From the NCBI RefSeq assembly GCF_001421355.1, contig NZ_LMKC01000002.1, positions 617,720 to 681,719 of the forward strand: a DNA stretch of 64,000 nt, given 5' to 3'. A program made the translations under genes and the position numbers. The stretch comes from Sphingomonas sp. Leaf9 (GTDB lineage: Bacteria > Pseudomonadota > Alphaproteobacteria > Sphingomonadales > Sphingomonadaceae). Below the pieces are notes generated by a model. The model worked only from the letters and a program-made list of their open reading frames with translations, searched no databases and had not been told where the DNA came from. Numbering within the stretch: position 1 is the first letter of the stretch; each line of letters starts with the position of its first letter. Positions 17,226 through 26,840 of this stretch are shown here, in pieces.

Positions 17226-18529
17226 CGCGTCTTCTCCAGCGCCAGCGAATCGATCGGCAGGATCAGCGTCGTCTCCGCCCCGCCGCCGTCGCGGTTCAGC
17301 GCCTCGATCGTGCCGCCCAGCGGCCGCAGCACATTGGTGGCGAGATAGAGGCCCAGCCCGGCACCTTGCCGGTCCTTGCTGGTATTATAGGGTTTGCCGA
17401 GCTGCGAGAGAATACGGTCGGAAAAGCCGTTGCCGTCGTCACGCACCGTCAGGCGCAGCATCGCCCCGTCGCGCAGCGCGAGGAGCGCGATATCCCGCCC
17501 GCCCGCCTCTACGGCATTGTCGAGCAGGTTGGTCAGTGCCTGCGCTAGGGCACGGTCGGCGACGATCGGCACGTCGGGGCCGAGGCGGTCCTCGAACATG
17601 GCCCGCGCGGGATCATTGCCGCGCCAGCGGTCGAGCGTATGGGTCAGGAAGGTGCGCAGGGTCGTGCGGGTCGGTGCCTCGCCGGTGACTTCGCCGGCGG
17701 CGAACAGGATGCCCGACACGATTTCCTTGCAGCGCATGACCTCTGCCCGCATGTCGTCGACCTCGGCGACGAAGCGGGGATCGCGGCGGATGGCGGGTTC
17801 GTTCTTCCAGTCGCCGAGCAGCACCGCGATCGACGACAGCGGTGTGCCCAGTTCATGGGCCGCACCGCTGGCGAGCAGCCCCATGCGAACGATATGTTCC
17901 TCCTCCACCGCGCGCTGGTGCAGGCGGGCGACCTTCGTATCGCGGTCGCGCAGGTTCGCGGCGATGCGCGTGACGAACGCAACGAGCAATGTCGCCGCCA
18001 GCACGAAATTGATCCAGTTGCCGATCAGATAGGCTTCGGACAGGCTGCTGGCATAGGCGGGCGGCAGGTCGAGCGGGCGGTGGAAGGGGCCCAGCAGCGC
18101 GAACGCCCCGCTGGTGATCGCGACCAGGGCCCAACTCGACCAGACCTTCAGCAGGATCGCGCCGATCACGACCTGCAACAGATAGAGCGAGACGAACGGG
18201 TTGCCCGCCCCGCCCGATAGATAAAGCTGCGCGGTCAGTGCCGCGACATCGAGCACGAGGGCGGCGAACAGCGGCAGATTGGTATCGCTCCACCGCGACC
18301 GGCGGGCGAGGGTGACGAGGTTGAGCAACACCAGCGCCGCCAGCACGCTCGCCATCGGGATCAGCGGCAGGCGGATGCCGAGCAATCCGTCGACCACCAG
18401 GATCGTACCCAACTGCCCGCCGACCGCCAGCCAGCGCAGCTGCACCAGCAACAGCATGTTGCGACCGACGCCCTCTGCCGGTGGCGGCTGCGGAGTCGGG
18501 GCGGGGGCGGCGGGTTGCATCGGACGCAT
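17222..18529 (-). CDS. regB: RegB/PrrB/ActS-type redox sensor histidine kinase
   Basis: This 435-residue membrane kinase has about six N-terminal membrane segments (residues 25-190) followed by DHp and ATPase domains. The H-box reads GAAHELGTPLSSIAVL, followed by the cysteine in VMRCKEIVSG, which sits where RegB has its redox-active cysteine. N, G1 and G2 boxes are LTNLLDNAVEA, VRDDGNGFS and GAGLGLYLAT. Members of the family monitor the quinone pool or oxidase flux and phosphorylate RegA. Here the gene starts one base after the SURF1 stop codon, physically joined to a quinol oxidase operon. The regulator gene follows with a four-base overlap. Confidence 0.93.
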   Translation of the reverse strand: MRPMQPAAPAPTPQPPPAEGVGRNMLLLVQLRWLAVGGQLGTILVVDGLLGIRLPLIPMASVLAALVLLNLVTLARRSRWSDTNLPLFAALVLDVAALTAQLYLSGGAGNPFVSLYLLQVVIGAILLKVWSSWALVAITSGAFALLGPFHRPLDLPPAYASSLSEAYLIGNWINFVLAATLLVAFVTRIAANLRDRDTKVARLHQRAVEEEHIVRMGLLASGAAHELGTPLSSIAVLLGDWKNEPAIRRDPRFVAEVDDMRAEVMRCKEIVSGILFAAGEVTGEAPTRTTLRTFLTHTLDRWRGNDPARAMFEDRLGPDVPIVADRALAQALTNLLDNAVEAGGRDIALLALRDGAMLRLTVRDDGNGFSDRILSQLGKPYNTSKDRQGAGLGLYLATNVLRPLGGTIEALNRDGGGAETTLILPIDSLALEKTR

Positions 18530-18530
18530 G

Positions 18531-19229
18531 TTACGCCCGCGGTTCGCGCCGGGCGACCCACCATGTCATGCCGCCCAGCAGCAGCGCGAGGCCGAACCAC
18601 GTAAAGGCATAGACGAGATGGTTGTTGCGAAAGGTGACGACGGTCAGCCCACCGCGCGGCCACTCGACCTTTGGATCTGCGGCGGCGTCGATGAAATAGG
18701 GGGCGACGTCGGTCAGCCCGCGCTTGGCCGCGATCGCCGCGACGTCGCGCGAATACCAGCGGTCTTTGGCAGGCACGTTGCTGCGCAGGAAACCGCCGTC
18801 CGGCTCGGTCACGCGGAGCAGCCCGCGCACGGTGATCGTGCCGGTGGGGGCGGGAACCTTGCCGCGCTTGTCCGGCAGCACGAACCCACGATTGACGAGG
18901 AGGGTAAAGCGCCCGGTATCGAGCGGGGTCAGGACCCAGAAGCCACCGCCCAGCGCGGTTGCGGCCTGCGTGTAGGTATCGGCATTGGCGCGATAACGCC
19001 CGGTGGCGATGACGGGACGATAGGCATCGTCCTTCGTGATCGCGCCCCAGCCGGAAGGTGGTGGGGCGGGGACGGGCGGGGAGCGCAGCATGGCTTCGGT
19101 GCGCCGGATCAGGTCCAGCTTCCACACCCGCCGCTGCAACTGCCACACGCCCAGCCCGATCAGGCCGGCGACGACGCATCCGATCAGGGTCCCGATCAGG
19201 ATGCGTCGGATCGACCGGCCGGAGGTCAC
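18531..19229 (-). CDS. SURF1-family oxidase assembly protein
   Basis: This 232-residue protein has one membrane helix near the N-terminus (RILIGTLIGCVVAGLIGLGV) and one near the C-terminus, flanking a periplasmic domain. It shows the SURF1 patterns GVWQLQRRVWKLDLI, YRPVIATGRY, GGFWVLTPLDTG and LLVNRGFV. SURF1 proteins help insert heme into subunit I of heme-copper oxidases. The GTG start at 19229 overlaps the cyoD stop. A longer frame exists but runs into cyoD. It presumably serves the CyoB subunit encoded upstream, which is notable because the family is best known from cytochrome c oxidase assembly. Confidence 0.92.
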   Translation of the reverse strand: MTSGRSIRRILIGTLIGCVVAGLIGLGVWQLQRRVWKLDLIRRTEAMLRSPPVPAPPPSGWGAITKDDAYRPVIATGRYRANADTYTQAATALGGGFWVLTPLDTGRFTLLVNRGFVLPDKRGKVPAPTGTITVRGLLRVTEPDGGFLRSNVPAKDRWYSRDVAAIAAKRGLTDVAPYFIDAAADPKVEWPRGGLTVVTFRNNHLVYAFTWFGLALLLGGMTWWVARREPRA

Positions 19230-19633
19230 ATCGCCCCCATGTCCCCGGACATCTGGGGCATCATGTTCAGGTTCATATGGTACATGACCCACAGCGAACC
19301 CGACAGGACGATCACCACCAGGACGACGGTGAAGATCAGCGCCATCAGCGTCCAGCCGCTTTCCGACTTGGTGTTCATGTGCAGGAAGTAGATCATGTGG
19401 ACGACGATCTGCACGACCGCGCAGATCATCACGATGCCGGCGGTGATCCGCGTGTCGGCAAAGGCGTTGGTCATGACCAGCGCGAAGGGGATCGCGGTCA
19501 GCAGCACCGACAGCAGGAAGCCGATGACATAGTCCTTGCGCGAGCCGTGCGCGGGCGCGTCGCCGTGACCGCCATGGCCACGGCCGTGCGCATGATCGTG
19601 GCCATGCGCGTCGTGATGGGCGTGGCCGGCCAT
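19226..19633 (-). CDS. cyoD: Cytochrome o ubiquinol oxidase subunit IV (CyoD)
   Basis: This 135-residue protein has three membrane helices in the order typical of CyoD, including VIGFLLSVLLTAIPFALV and HMIYFLHMNTKSESGW. The N-terminus is a strongly His-rich tail (HAHHDAHGHDHAHGRGHGG), longer and richer than usual, possibly able to bind metal. The start overlaps the cyoC stop as TAATG. It ends overlapping the SURF1 start (GTGA). Subunit IV supports assembly of the CuB centre. Confidence 0.93.
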   Translation of the reverse strand: MAGHAHHDAHGHDHAHGRGHGGHGDAPAHGSRKDYVIGFLLSVLLTAIPFALVMTNAFADTRITAGIVMICAVVQIVVHMIYFLHMNTKSESGWTLMALIFTVVLVVIVLSGSLWVMYHMNLNMMPQMSGDMGAM

Positions 19634-20262
19634 TAGAGGACTCCCAGCAGATAGACGAAGGTGAAGACGCCGATCCAGATGACGTCGAGGAAGTGCCAGA
19701 ACAGCGACAGGCACATCAGCCGGCGCATGTTCGCGGCACCGAGGCCGTACTTGGCGACCTGCACCATCAGCGTCACCAGCCAGATCGAGCCGAAGGTGAC
19801 GTGCAGCCCGTGGGTGCCGACCAGCGTGAAGAAGCTGGACAGGAACGCGCTGCGCTGCGGCCCGGCGCCTTCATGGATCAGGTGGCTGAATTCATAGAGT
19901 TCGATGCCGAGGAAGCACAGGCCGAACACGCCGGTGATGGCGAGCCAACTGAGCGTCGCGCTCTTCTTGCCCTGTTCGGCGGCAATCATCGCGAAGCCGT
20001 AGGTGATCGACGAGAACAGCAGCATCGCGGTGTTGAGCGCGACGAGCGGCAGGTCGAACAGTTCCTTGGCATCCGGGCCACCCGCGGTGCTGCCCGAATA
20101 GACGCCGTACGCGGCGAAGAGCATGGCGAAGATGAGACAGTCGCTCATCAGGTAGAGCCAGAAGCCGAGCATGGTGCTCGACCCGGCTTCATGCTCATGC
20201 TCCTCCGCCAGGTGATAGGCGCGTCCCGACGCGCCTGCGGGGATTTGTACCGACGAACCCAT
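19633..20262 (-). CDS. cyoC: Cytochrome o ubiquinol oxidase subunit III (CyoC)
   Basis: This 209-residue protein has five membrane segments and the CyoC signature (LGFWLYLMSDCLIFAMLFA near the N-terminus, THGLHVTFGSIWLV, and FWHFLDVIWIGVFTFVYL at the end). It belongs to the heme-copper oxidase subunit III family. It is three bases downstream of cyoB and overlaps cyoD by one base, so it is a middle gene of the cyoABCD unit. Function is structural support of the oxidase complex in the inner membrane. Confidence 0.95.
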   Translation of the reverse strand: MGSSVQIPAGASGRAYHLAEEHEHEAGSSTMLGFWLYLMSDCLIFAMLFAAYGVYSGSTAGGPDAKELFDLPLVALNTAMLLFSSITYGFAMIAAEQGKKSATLSWLAITGVFGLCFLGIELYEFSHLIHEGAGPQRSAFLSSFFTLVGTHGLHVTFGSIWLVTLMVQVAKYGLGAANMRRLMCLSLFWHFLDVIWIGVFTFVYLLGVL

Positions 20263-20265
20263 GTT

Positions 20266-22266
20266 TTACGCCCCCGCGGCCTGGAGGTCGGCAGTGCGCT
20301 GCCGCTCCGTCTCGATGACTTCCTCGACCGGAATGTGGAAGTCGCGATTGTAGTTGAAGGTGTGGAAGATCGCGACACCGATCACCGCGACGAACGACAA
20401 TGCCGCCAGCCACCAGATGTACCAGACCATCGCCAGACCGAAGACGGTCGAGAGGCCAGCTAGCACGATCCCTGCCCAGGTGTTGCTGGGCATGTGGATG
20501 GCGGTGAAGCCGTCCACCGGGCGTGCGTACTTGTGGCTCTTCATGTCGTACCACGCGTCCATGTCGTGGACGACCGGGGTGAACGCGAAGTTATAGTCCG
20601 GCGGCGGTGACGAGGTGGCCCATTCGAGGCTGCGGCCGTTCCACGGATCGCCGGTGAAGTCGCGCAGCTTGTCGCGGTTCATGATGCTGACGGCGATCTG
20701 CACCAGGAAGGCGGCGATGCCGACCGCGATGATCGCGGCACCCACTGCGGCGATGACGAACCAGATTTGCAGGCTCGGATCGTCGAAGTGGCGCAGGCGA
20801 CGCGTGATGCCCATCAGGCCCAGCACGTAGAGCGGGGTGAAGGCGACCCAGAAGCCGACGAACCAGCACCAGAAGCTGACCAGGCCCCACTTGCGGTCCA
20901 GCTTGAAGCCGAACGCCTTCGGGAACCAGTAGTTGATGCCGGCGAACATCCCGAACACCACGCCGCCGATGATGACGTTGTGGAAGTGGGCAACAAGGAA
21001 CAGCGAGTTGTGCAGCACGAAGTCGGCAGGCGGCACCGCGAGCAGCACCCCGGTCATGCCACCGACCGTGAAGGTCAGCATGAACGCGATCGCCCACATC
21101 ATCGGCAGTTCGTAGCGGATGCGGCCACGATACATGGTGAACAGCCAGTTGAAGATCTTCGCGCCCGTCGGGATCGAGATGATCATCGTGGTGATGCCGA
21201 AGAACGAATTGACGCTCGCCCCCGACCCCATGGTGAAGAAGTGGTGCAGCCAGACGAGGTACGACAGGATGGTGATGACCAGCAGCGCGTAGACCATCGA
21301 CGTATAGCCGAACAGCCGCTTGCCCGAGAAGGTCGACACGATTTCCGAGAACACGCCGAACGCCGGCAGGATCAGGATGTAGACCTCCGGGTGGCCCCAG
21401 ATCCAGATCATGTTCACGTACATCATCGGGTTGCCGCCCAGCGTGTTCGTGAAGAAGTTCGTCCCGACATAGCGGTCGAGCGACAGCAGCGCGAGCACGG
21501 CGGTCAGCACGGGGAAGGCGGCGACGATCAGGATGTTGGTTACCAGTGCCGACCAGGTGAAGATCGGCATCTTCATCAGGCCCATGCCCGGCGCGCGCAT
21601 CTTCACGATGGTCGCGATCAGGTTGACGCCCGACAACAATGTCCCGACGCCCGCCAGCTGGAGCGCCCAGATATAATAGTCGACCCCGACATCCGGCGAA
21701 TAATCCAGCCCCGACAGCGGCGCGAACGCCAGCCAGCCGGTACGCGCGAATTCGCCGACGAACAGGCTGGCCATGACCAGCACGACGCCCGAGGCAGTCA
21801 TCCAGAAGCTGAAATTGTTCAGGAATGGGAACGACACGTCGCGCGCACCGATCTGGAGCGGTACGATGTAGTTCATCAGGCCCGTGACCAGCGGCATCGC
21901 CACGAAGAAGATCATGATGACGCCGTGGGCGGTGAACACCTGGTCATAGTGATGGGCGTTCAGGAACCCCTCATTCTGGCCGAAGGCGATCGCCTGCTGG
22001 CTGCGCATCATCACCGCGTCGGCGAAACCGCGCAACAGCATGACGATGCCGAGGATCATGTACATGATCCCGATCCGCTTGTGATCGACCGTGGTGAACC
22101 ACTCTTTCCAGAGATAGCCCCACAGTTTGAAATAGGTCAGCGCCGCCAGCACCGCTGCGCCGCCAACGGCGACCGCGAGGAACGTCATGACGATGATCGG
22201 TTCGTGGATCGGGAAGCTCTCGATCGTCAGGCGACCGAAGATCAGCTTGGTAAGGGTTTCGGACAT
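20266..22266 (-). CDS. cyoB: Cytochrome o ubiquinol oxidase subunit I (CyoB)
   Basis: This 666-residue catalytic subunit reduces oxygen with electrons from quinol and pumps protons. Heme and CuB ligands are visible: WGHPEVY with the CuB histidine and proton-channel glutamate, the His pair in WLHHFFTMG, and HFHN for the heme o3 and b histidines. Proton-path residues are retained: Asp in GARDVSFPF (D channel) and Lys in [10 protein letters not shown] (K channel). Length and C-terminal extension match CyoB rather than CtaD. It follows cyoA after 11 bases. Confidence 0.97.
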   Translation of the reverse strand: MSETLTKLIFGRLTIESFPIHEPIIVMTFLAVAVGGAAVLAALTYFKLWGYLWKEWFTTVDHKRIGIMYMILGIVMLLRGFADAVMMRSQQAIAFGQNEGFLNAHHYDQVFTAHGVIMIFFVAMPLVTGLMNYIVPLQIGARDVSFPFLNNFSFWMTASGVVLVMASLFVGEFARTGWLAFAPLSGLDYSPDVGVDYYIWALQLAGVGTLLSGVNLIATIVKMRAPGMGLMKMPIFTWSALVTNILIVAAFPVLTAVLALLSLDRYVGTNFFTNTLGGNPMMYVNMIWIWGHPEVYILILPAFGVFSEIVSTFSGKRLFGYTSMVYALLVITILSYLVWLHHFFTMGSGASVNSFFGITTMIISIPTGAKIFNWLFTMYRGRIRYELPMMWAIAFMLTFTVGGMTGVLLAVPPADFVLHNSLFLVAHFHNVIIGGVVFGMFAGINYWFPKAFGFKLDRKWGLVSFWCWFVGFWVAFTPLYVLGLMGITRRLRHFDDPSLQIWFVIAAVGAAIIAVGIAAFLVQIAVSIMNRDKLRDFTGDPWNGRSLEWATSSPPPDYNFAFTPVVHDMDAWYDMKSHKYARPVDGFTAIHMPSNTWAGIVLAGLSTVFGLAMVWYIWWLAALSFVAVIGVAIFHTFNYNRDFHIPVEEVIETERQRTADLQAAGA

Positions 22267-22277
22267 GATCTCTTGTC

Positions 22278-23423
22278 TCAGCCAAGTGCCGGAGCGGTAC
22301 GGCCCGGCATCGCGGGCGGCGCGATGCGGGTCATGTTGCGATTGGCGTCACTGCCCGGATCGGCGGCGCCGGGGGCGGCGGACGATCCTTGCGGCGCGTC
22401 GCCGCTGCTATGCGGGCTGACGCCATATTCCGATGGTGCCTTTTCCAGCGCGCCCTTGGTACGCTCCCCTTCGGGCAGTCGGCTGTTGACCGCCGAGCCG
22501 TGGCCGCCATGGCCCATGCTCTCGGTCATGCACGGCGTGCCGGGCTGGACGCACATCTGGACGATACGGGTGAACAGGCCCTGTTCGACCCCGCCAAAGC
22601 CCATTGGCGGTACCTTTTCGCTGGGCTTTTCCAGCTCCAGGTAACGCTGGGTATTCAGGCGGTTCGGCATCGCCCGCACGCCCGCGACGAACTTGTCGAA
22701 GCCGGCGGCGTCGGTGCTGGTCGTCTTGAAGTTCATGTAGGAGAAGCCGGCGCCGCTATAGTGCGCCGACATGCCCTCGAACGTACCGGGCTTGTTCAGC
22801 ACGGCATGCAGCTTCGTCTCCATGCCCGGCATCGTGTAGATCATGCCGGCCATCGCGGGGACGTAGAAGGTGTTCATCACCGACGACGACGACAGGCGGA
22901 ACCGCACCTGGCGGTCGACCGGCACGACGAGGCGGTTGACCGTTGCGATCCCCTGTTCGGGATAGATAAACAGCCACTTCCAGTCGAGCGAGACGACCTG
23001 AATCTCCAGCGGCTTCTGGTCCTCGGGCACCGGCTTGCCCGCCGAAATCTGCCCGATCGGGCGATACGGGTCGAGCAGGTGGGTGCTGATCCAGGTCAGC
23101 GCGCCCAGCGCAATGACGATCAGCAGCGGGCCGGACCAGATGACCAGTTCGAGCGCGGTCGAATGGTCCCAATCGGGCTTGTACGTCGCCTTCTCGTTGC
23201 TCGCGCGGTATTTCCACGCGAACCAGACGGTCAGTGCCATCACCGGAATGATGATGAGCAACATGAGGCCGGTCGAGATGAGCACGACGTCGGCCTGTTG
23301 GCGCGCGACGTCGCCGGCGGGATTGAGCACGACCAGGTTACAACCGCCCAGCAGCGGCAGGGCCGCCAGCGGGAGGAGCGAACGCAGTGGCCGGTGCCAC
23401 GGAAGCGAGCGGGGCAGGATCAT
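22278..23423 (-). CDS. cyoA: Cytochrome o ubiquinol oxidase subunit II (CyoA)
   Basis: This 381-residue subunit II has a lipoprotein signal ending LLGGC (Cys28), two membrane helices and a periplasmic cupredoxin domain. The CuA cysteine/histidine ligand set of cytochrome c oxidases is absent (the region reads [28 protein letters not shown]), which identifies a quinol oxidase. The C-terminal tail of about 90 residues is longer than the core domain needs and carries [19 protein letters not shown], a Cys/Met/His-rich stretch that could bind copper; His/Met-rich tails are also known in other CyoA proteins. It is the first gene of the operon. Confidence 0.95.
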   Translation of the reverse strand: MILPRSLPWHRPLRSLLPLAALPLLGGCNLVVLNPAGDVARQQADVVLISTGLMLLIIIPVMALTVWFAWKYRASNEKATYKPDWDHSTALELVIWSGPLLIVIALGALTWISTHLLDPYRPIGQISAGKPVPEDQKPLEIQVVSLDWKWLFIYPEQGIATVNRLVVPVDRQVRFRLSSSSVMNTFYVPAMAGMIYTMPGMETKLHAVLNKPGTFEGMSAHYSGAGFSYMNFKTTSTDAAGFDKFVAGVRAMPNRLNTQRYLELEKPSEKVPPMGFGGVEQGLFTRIVQMCVQPGTPCMTESMGHGGHGSAVNSRLPEGERTKGALEKAPSEYGVSPHSSGDAPQGSSAAPGAADPGSDANRNMTRIAPPAMPGRTAPALG

Positions 23424-23456
23424 GGGCGCGACCTATGCCGTGCGATGCTGCACTGC

Positions 23457-23477
23457 GATAGGACATTTTGTCCTATC
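23457..23477. promoter_or_regulatory. Perfect inverted repeat between cyoA and the divergent MFS gene
   Basis: Nine-base arms GATAGGACA and TGTCCTATC flank a TTT centre. It lies 33 bases upstream of the cyoA ATG and about 77 bases upstream of the divergent transporter ATG. The 12-base words TGCACTGCGATA (23449-23460) and TGCATTGCGATA (23489-23500) form a direct repeat with a 40-base period that overlaps it. This is a likely operator region; the binding protein is not known. Confidence 0.6.
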
Positions 23478-23554
23478 CCCGCGTTTGGTGCATTGCGATA
23501 ACGGGCGCATATTCTGCCTATCCGCGCGTGCAGCGCGCCATGTTTGGAGTCCCT

Positions 23555-24883
23555 ATGGCCGAGGCCTTCGTCCATTCCCACGAACTCGAGGCCGACGCCC
23601 GCGCCGTCAACGCCTCGGGCGAGGTGAACGTTCAGTCCGAAGAGATCGCCATCGGCGTCATCATCGGGCGCACGTCGGAATTTTTCGACTTCTTCGTGTA
23701 CGCGATCGCATCGGTGATCGTGTTCCCGCAGTTGATGTTCCCCTATGTCGACCGGCTGACCGGCACGCTCTATTCGTTCGCACTCTTCCCGCTGGCATTC
23801 TTTGCGCGGCCGCTGGGCACGCTGCTGTTCATGTGGATCGACCGCCGCCACGGGCGGGGGACGAAGCTGACCATCGCGCTGTTCATGCTGGGTACCGCGA
23901 CGGTGGCGATGGGCTTCCTGCCCGGATATGCGCAGGTCGGGGCGTGGTCGGCGATCCTGCTGGCGGGCCTCCGCATCCTGCAGGGAATTGCGCTCGGCGG
24001 TGCATGGGACGGCCTCGCCTCGCTGCTGGCGCTTAACGTGCCGCAGGACCGGCGTGGCTGGTATGCGATGATCCCGCAGCTCGGCGCGCCGCTGGGCCTG
24101 ATGGTGGCGAGCGCGCTGTTCGCCTTCTTCACCGCCTATATGAGTGCCGAGGATTTCATCAGCTGGGGCTGGCGCTATCCGTTCTTCGTCGCGTTCGCGC
24201 TGAACGTCGTGGCGCTGTTCGCACGGCTGCGCATCGTCGTGACGCCGGAATATACCGCGCTGTTTGAGAATCGCGAGCTGAAGGCGTCGCCGGTGCTGCC
24301 GACCGTCAAGCGGGAATGGAAGACGGTCGTGATCGGCGCGCTGGTGCCGCTGGCCAGCTTCGCGCTGTTCCACATGGTCACCGTGTTCCCGCTGTCGTGG
24401 ATTCTGCTGAAGACCGAACAGCCGATCGAACGCTTCCTGTGGATCGAGACCGCCTGCGCACTGTTCTTCATCTTCGCGATCATCATCTCCGGCGTGCTGG
24501 CCGATCATGTCGGGCGGCGTACGCTGCTGGGCATCGGCGCGATCGCCATCGCGCTGTTTTCCGGCCTGGCGCCGCTGCTGCTGAACGGTGGCGATGCGGG
24601 CGAGATCGCGTTCATGATTACCGGCTTCATCCTGCTCGGGCTGTCGTTCGGCCAGTCGTCGGGGACGGTGGCGGCGAACTTCGCCAAGGATTCGCGCTAC
24701 ACCGGCGCGGCGCTGACGTCTGATCTTGCCTGGCTGTTCGGGGCGGGGTTCGCGCCGTTCGTCGCACTGGCGCTGGCCGACAAGCTGGGGCTGTTCGCAT
24801 CGGGCCTGTATCTGGCATCGGGTGCGATCGGCACGCTGGCGGCGCTGGCACTGAACAAGGAACTGGCACGCCGACTCGATTGA
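23555..24883 (+). CDS. MFS transporter, metabolite:H+ symporter-like
   Basis: This 442-residue, 12-helix MFS protein resembles the MHS subgroup (citrate, shikimate, proline/betaine symporters): IIGRTSEFFDFFVYAIAS in the first helix, RPLGTLLFMWIDRRHGRG in loop 2-3, and RILQGIALGGAWDG in helix 4. The ATG at 23555 follows TTGGAG at 5 bases; ATG 23540 is in frame as an alternative. The first 30 residues before helix 1 are hydrophilic. It is divergent from cyoA and shares its control region. The substrate is unknown. Confidence 0.9.
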   Translation: MAEAFVHSHELEADARAVNASGEVNVQSEEIAIGVIIGRTSEFFDFFVYAIASVIVFPQLMFPYVDRLTGTLYSFALFPLAFFARPLGTLLFMWIDRRHGRGTKLTIALFMLGTATVAMGFLPGYAQVGAWSAILLAGLRILQGIALGGAWDGLASLLALNVPQDRRGWYAMIPQLGAPLGLMVASALFAFFTAYMSAEDFISWGWRYPFFVAFALNVVALFARLRIVVTPEYTALFENRELKASPVLPTVKREWKTVVIGALVPLASFALFHMVTVFPLSWILLKTEQPIERFLWIETACALFFIFAIIISGVLADHVGRRTLLGIGAIAIALFSGLAPLLLNGGDAGEIAFMITGFILLGLSFGQSSGTVAANFAKDSRYTGAALTSDLAWLFGAGFAPFVALALADKLGLFASGLYLASGAIGTLAALALNKELARRLD

Positions 24884-24891
24884 TCCGGTCG

Positions 24892-26130
24892 ATGCTGCGC
24901 GTGTTGACGGCGGCGCTTGCGCTGGCGGTGGGGCAACCCGCCGCCGCGCAGGACGCCGCCGTCGTCGTTTCCGGCGACACAGCTCTGGCGCAGGATGCCG
25001 CCGAGGTCGCGCGGCAGCGCGGCATCGATCCGGCCGAGGCGCTGACGCTGTTGCGCAAGCAAGCAGCGAGCGTCGCGGTCACCGAATGGATCGAGGGGGA
25101 ATATCGCGATCGCGTTGCCGGTACAGCGATCGAAGGCGATGGCGCGGTCAGCGTCCTGCTGACCGGCACGCGCCCGGTTCCCGACGGGCAGGTCGCGATC
25201 GACGGGCTGGCGATTCCGATCCGTTTCCGTACCGGAGCGACCGCCACCCGCGCGCAATTGCTGGACTCGATCACCCGACACCAGGCTGCGATCCGGGCGA
25301 TGGTGCAGCGCCCGCCGGCGCTGGGAATCGATGCCCGGCGGGGCGAGCTGCTCGTCCTGATCGGCGGGAGCGATGCGGCGGGCGATGTCGCCGCCCTTAA
25401 GCGGCGGATCGAGGCGCTGACCGGTGTTCCGATCCGCATCGCGACCAGCGGCCAGCCCCAGCTGGACCTGTCGGGCGAGGTTGTCGGCGGATCGCGGCTG
25501 ATCGGTCCCGACCCGGCGAGCGGGCGGCGTTTCTATTGCACCACCGGCTTCGTCGTTACCGATGGCGTGCAGACCGGCATCGCCACCGCCGCGCATTGTC
25601 CCGATACGCTGGAGCATGTCGCTAAAGATGGCACGCGCACGCCGCTGACCTTTATCGGCCAATGGGGCTGGGGGTTTCAAGACGTGCAGGTGAACGCCAG
25701 CCCGGACGCGGTGCAGCCGCGTTTCTTTTCCGACGCCGCGCGCATCATGTCGCGATCGGTCGAGGGGCAGCGCAGCCGGGCGGGTACGCGGGTCGGCGAT
25801 ATCGTCTGCCACCGGGGCGAGCATAGCGGCTATAGCTGTGCCGAGGTCGAGATGGTCGACTTCGCGCCGTCGGGTGACCTGTGCGGCGGTCCCTGTCTGC
25901 CGACCTGGGTCGCGGTGGCGGGGCCGGGGTGCAAGGGCGGCGACAGCGGCGGGCCGGTGTTCATCGGCACCACCGCGGTCGGGCTGCTGAAGGGTGCGAG
26001 CTATCGTGCCGACGGCAGCTGCGTCTCCTATTATTACATGTCGCTCGACTATCTGCCCGATGGCTGGCGACTGGTTCGCGCGCCGGGCGGCTTCACAATG
26101 CCGGGGGCGCTTCCCAACTCTCCCCGATGA
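24892..26130 (+). CDS. Secreted trypsin-like (S1-family) serine protease with N-terminal propeptide
   Basis: This 412-residue protein has a signal peptide (MLRVLTAALALAVGQPAAAQ), an N-terminal region of about 170 residues that looks like a propeptide, and a C-terminal chymotrypsin-fold domain. The catalytic triad is readable: His in TAAHC, a candidate Asp in WGFQDVQVN, and Ser in GCKGGDSGGPV. Several cysteines suggest disulfides (HRGEHSGYSCAEV, GDLCGGPCLP). A TTG at 24880 overlapping the transporter stop is an alternative start. The Nudix gene start overlaps its stop codon. The layout resembles streptogrisin/alpha-lytic proteases, but pro-region homology could not be tested. Confidence 0.85.
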   Translation: MLRVLTAALALAVGQPAAAQDAAVVVSGDTALAQDAAEVARQRGIDPAEALTLLRKQAASVAVTEWIEGEYRDRVAGTAIEGDGAVSVLLTGTRPVPDGQVAIDGLAIPIRFRTGATATRAQLLDSITRHQAAIRAMVQRPPALGIDARRGELLVLIGGSDAAGDVAALKRRIEALTGVPIRIATSGQPQLDLSGEVVGGSRLIGPDPASGRRFYCTTGFVVTDGVQTGIATAAHCPDTLEHVAKDGTRTPLTFIGQWGWGFQDVQVNASPDAVQPRFFSDAARIMSRSVEGQRSRAGTRVGDIVCHRGEHSGYSCAEVEMVDFAPSGDLCGGPCLPTWVAVAGPGCKGGDSGGPVFIGTTAVGLLKGASYRADGSCVSYYYMSLDYLPDGWRLVRAPGGFTMPGALPNSPR

Positions 26131-26840
26131 TGCAAGCCATTCCTGCCGCCACGCTGATCGTGCTGCGCGACCGTCCGGCGGGCCCGCCCGAAATCCTCAT
26201 GGTCGAACGGTCGGCGGCGATGGCCTTTGCCGGCGGGGCGCTGGTCTTCCCCGGTGGGCGGATCGACCCCGGCGACCGGGCGTTGGCGGTGACGATGGGC
26301 GATGACGATCTTGCACCGCGACTTGCCGCGATCCGTGAGACGATCGAGGAGGCGGGAATCGCGATCGGCGTCGATGGCGATGTGGCGGCGATGCGCGCGG
26401 CATTGGCACGGGGCGCGACGATCGGCGATCTGGCGCCGGTCGATCCGGGAGCACTCGTCCCCTATGCCCGGTGGCGACCGGACCATATGCCGGTGCGGGT
26501 GTTCGATACCTGCTTCTATGTTGCGCGGCTGCCCGGCGACGCGCCGCCCGCGCGGGTCGATGCGACCGAGAATGTCCGGACGCTGTGGATCACCGCCGGC
26601 GATGCGTTGCGCGCGGCGGATCGGGGAGAGGCGACCCTGCTGTTCCCCACGCGCTGCGTGCTCGCCCGGCTTGCGGCGCAGGGGGACGTCGCCGGGGTCC
26701 TGGCCGATGCCCGGCGTTGGCCGGTGCGAACGATCACGCCATGGATCGAGCAGCGGGTCGAGGGCAGCTTCGTCTGCATCCCCGACGATCTGGGCTATCC
26801 AGTCACCGCCCAGCCGACCGATCGCGCGGTGCGCGGGTGA
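26127..26840 (+). CDS. Nudix-family hydrolase
   Basis: This 237-residue protein belongs to the NUDT19/CoA-type Nudix group by layout: an N-terminal strand (AATLIVLRDRPAGPPEILMV), then GGALVFPGGRID and, after an insertion, RETIEEAGIAIG carrying the Nudix REx2EExG core. The spacing between GG and RE is longer than in the canonical box, as in the larger eukaryotic-like subgroup. It would hydrolyse a nucleoside-diphosphate-linked compound. ATG 26127 overlaps the protease stop; ATG 26130 is equally possible. The next gene overlaps by four bases (GTGA). Confidence 0.88.
   Translation: MMQAIPAATLIVLRDRPAGPPEILMVERSAAMAFAGGALVFPGGRIDPGDRALAVTMGDDDLAPRLAAIRETIEEAGIAIGVDGDVAAMRAALARGATIGDLAPVDPGALVPYARWRPDHMPVRVFDTCFYVARLPGDAPPARVDATENVRTLWITAGDALRAADRGEATLLFPTRCVLARLAAQGDVAGVLADARRWPVRTITPWIEQRVEGSFVCIPDDLGYPVTAQPTDRAVRG

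Noticed and set aside
20767..22644. Long 625-codon open frame on the plus strand opposite cyoB
   Set aside because: Very rich in His, Arg, Asp and Gln without domains. The minus strand has complete CyoB with all metal ligands.
26471..26836. Longer N-terminus for the extensin-family protein
   Set aside because: This part lies inside the Nudix gene, is Arg/Cys-rich, and the GTG at 26837 directly precedes the membrane helix.
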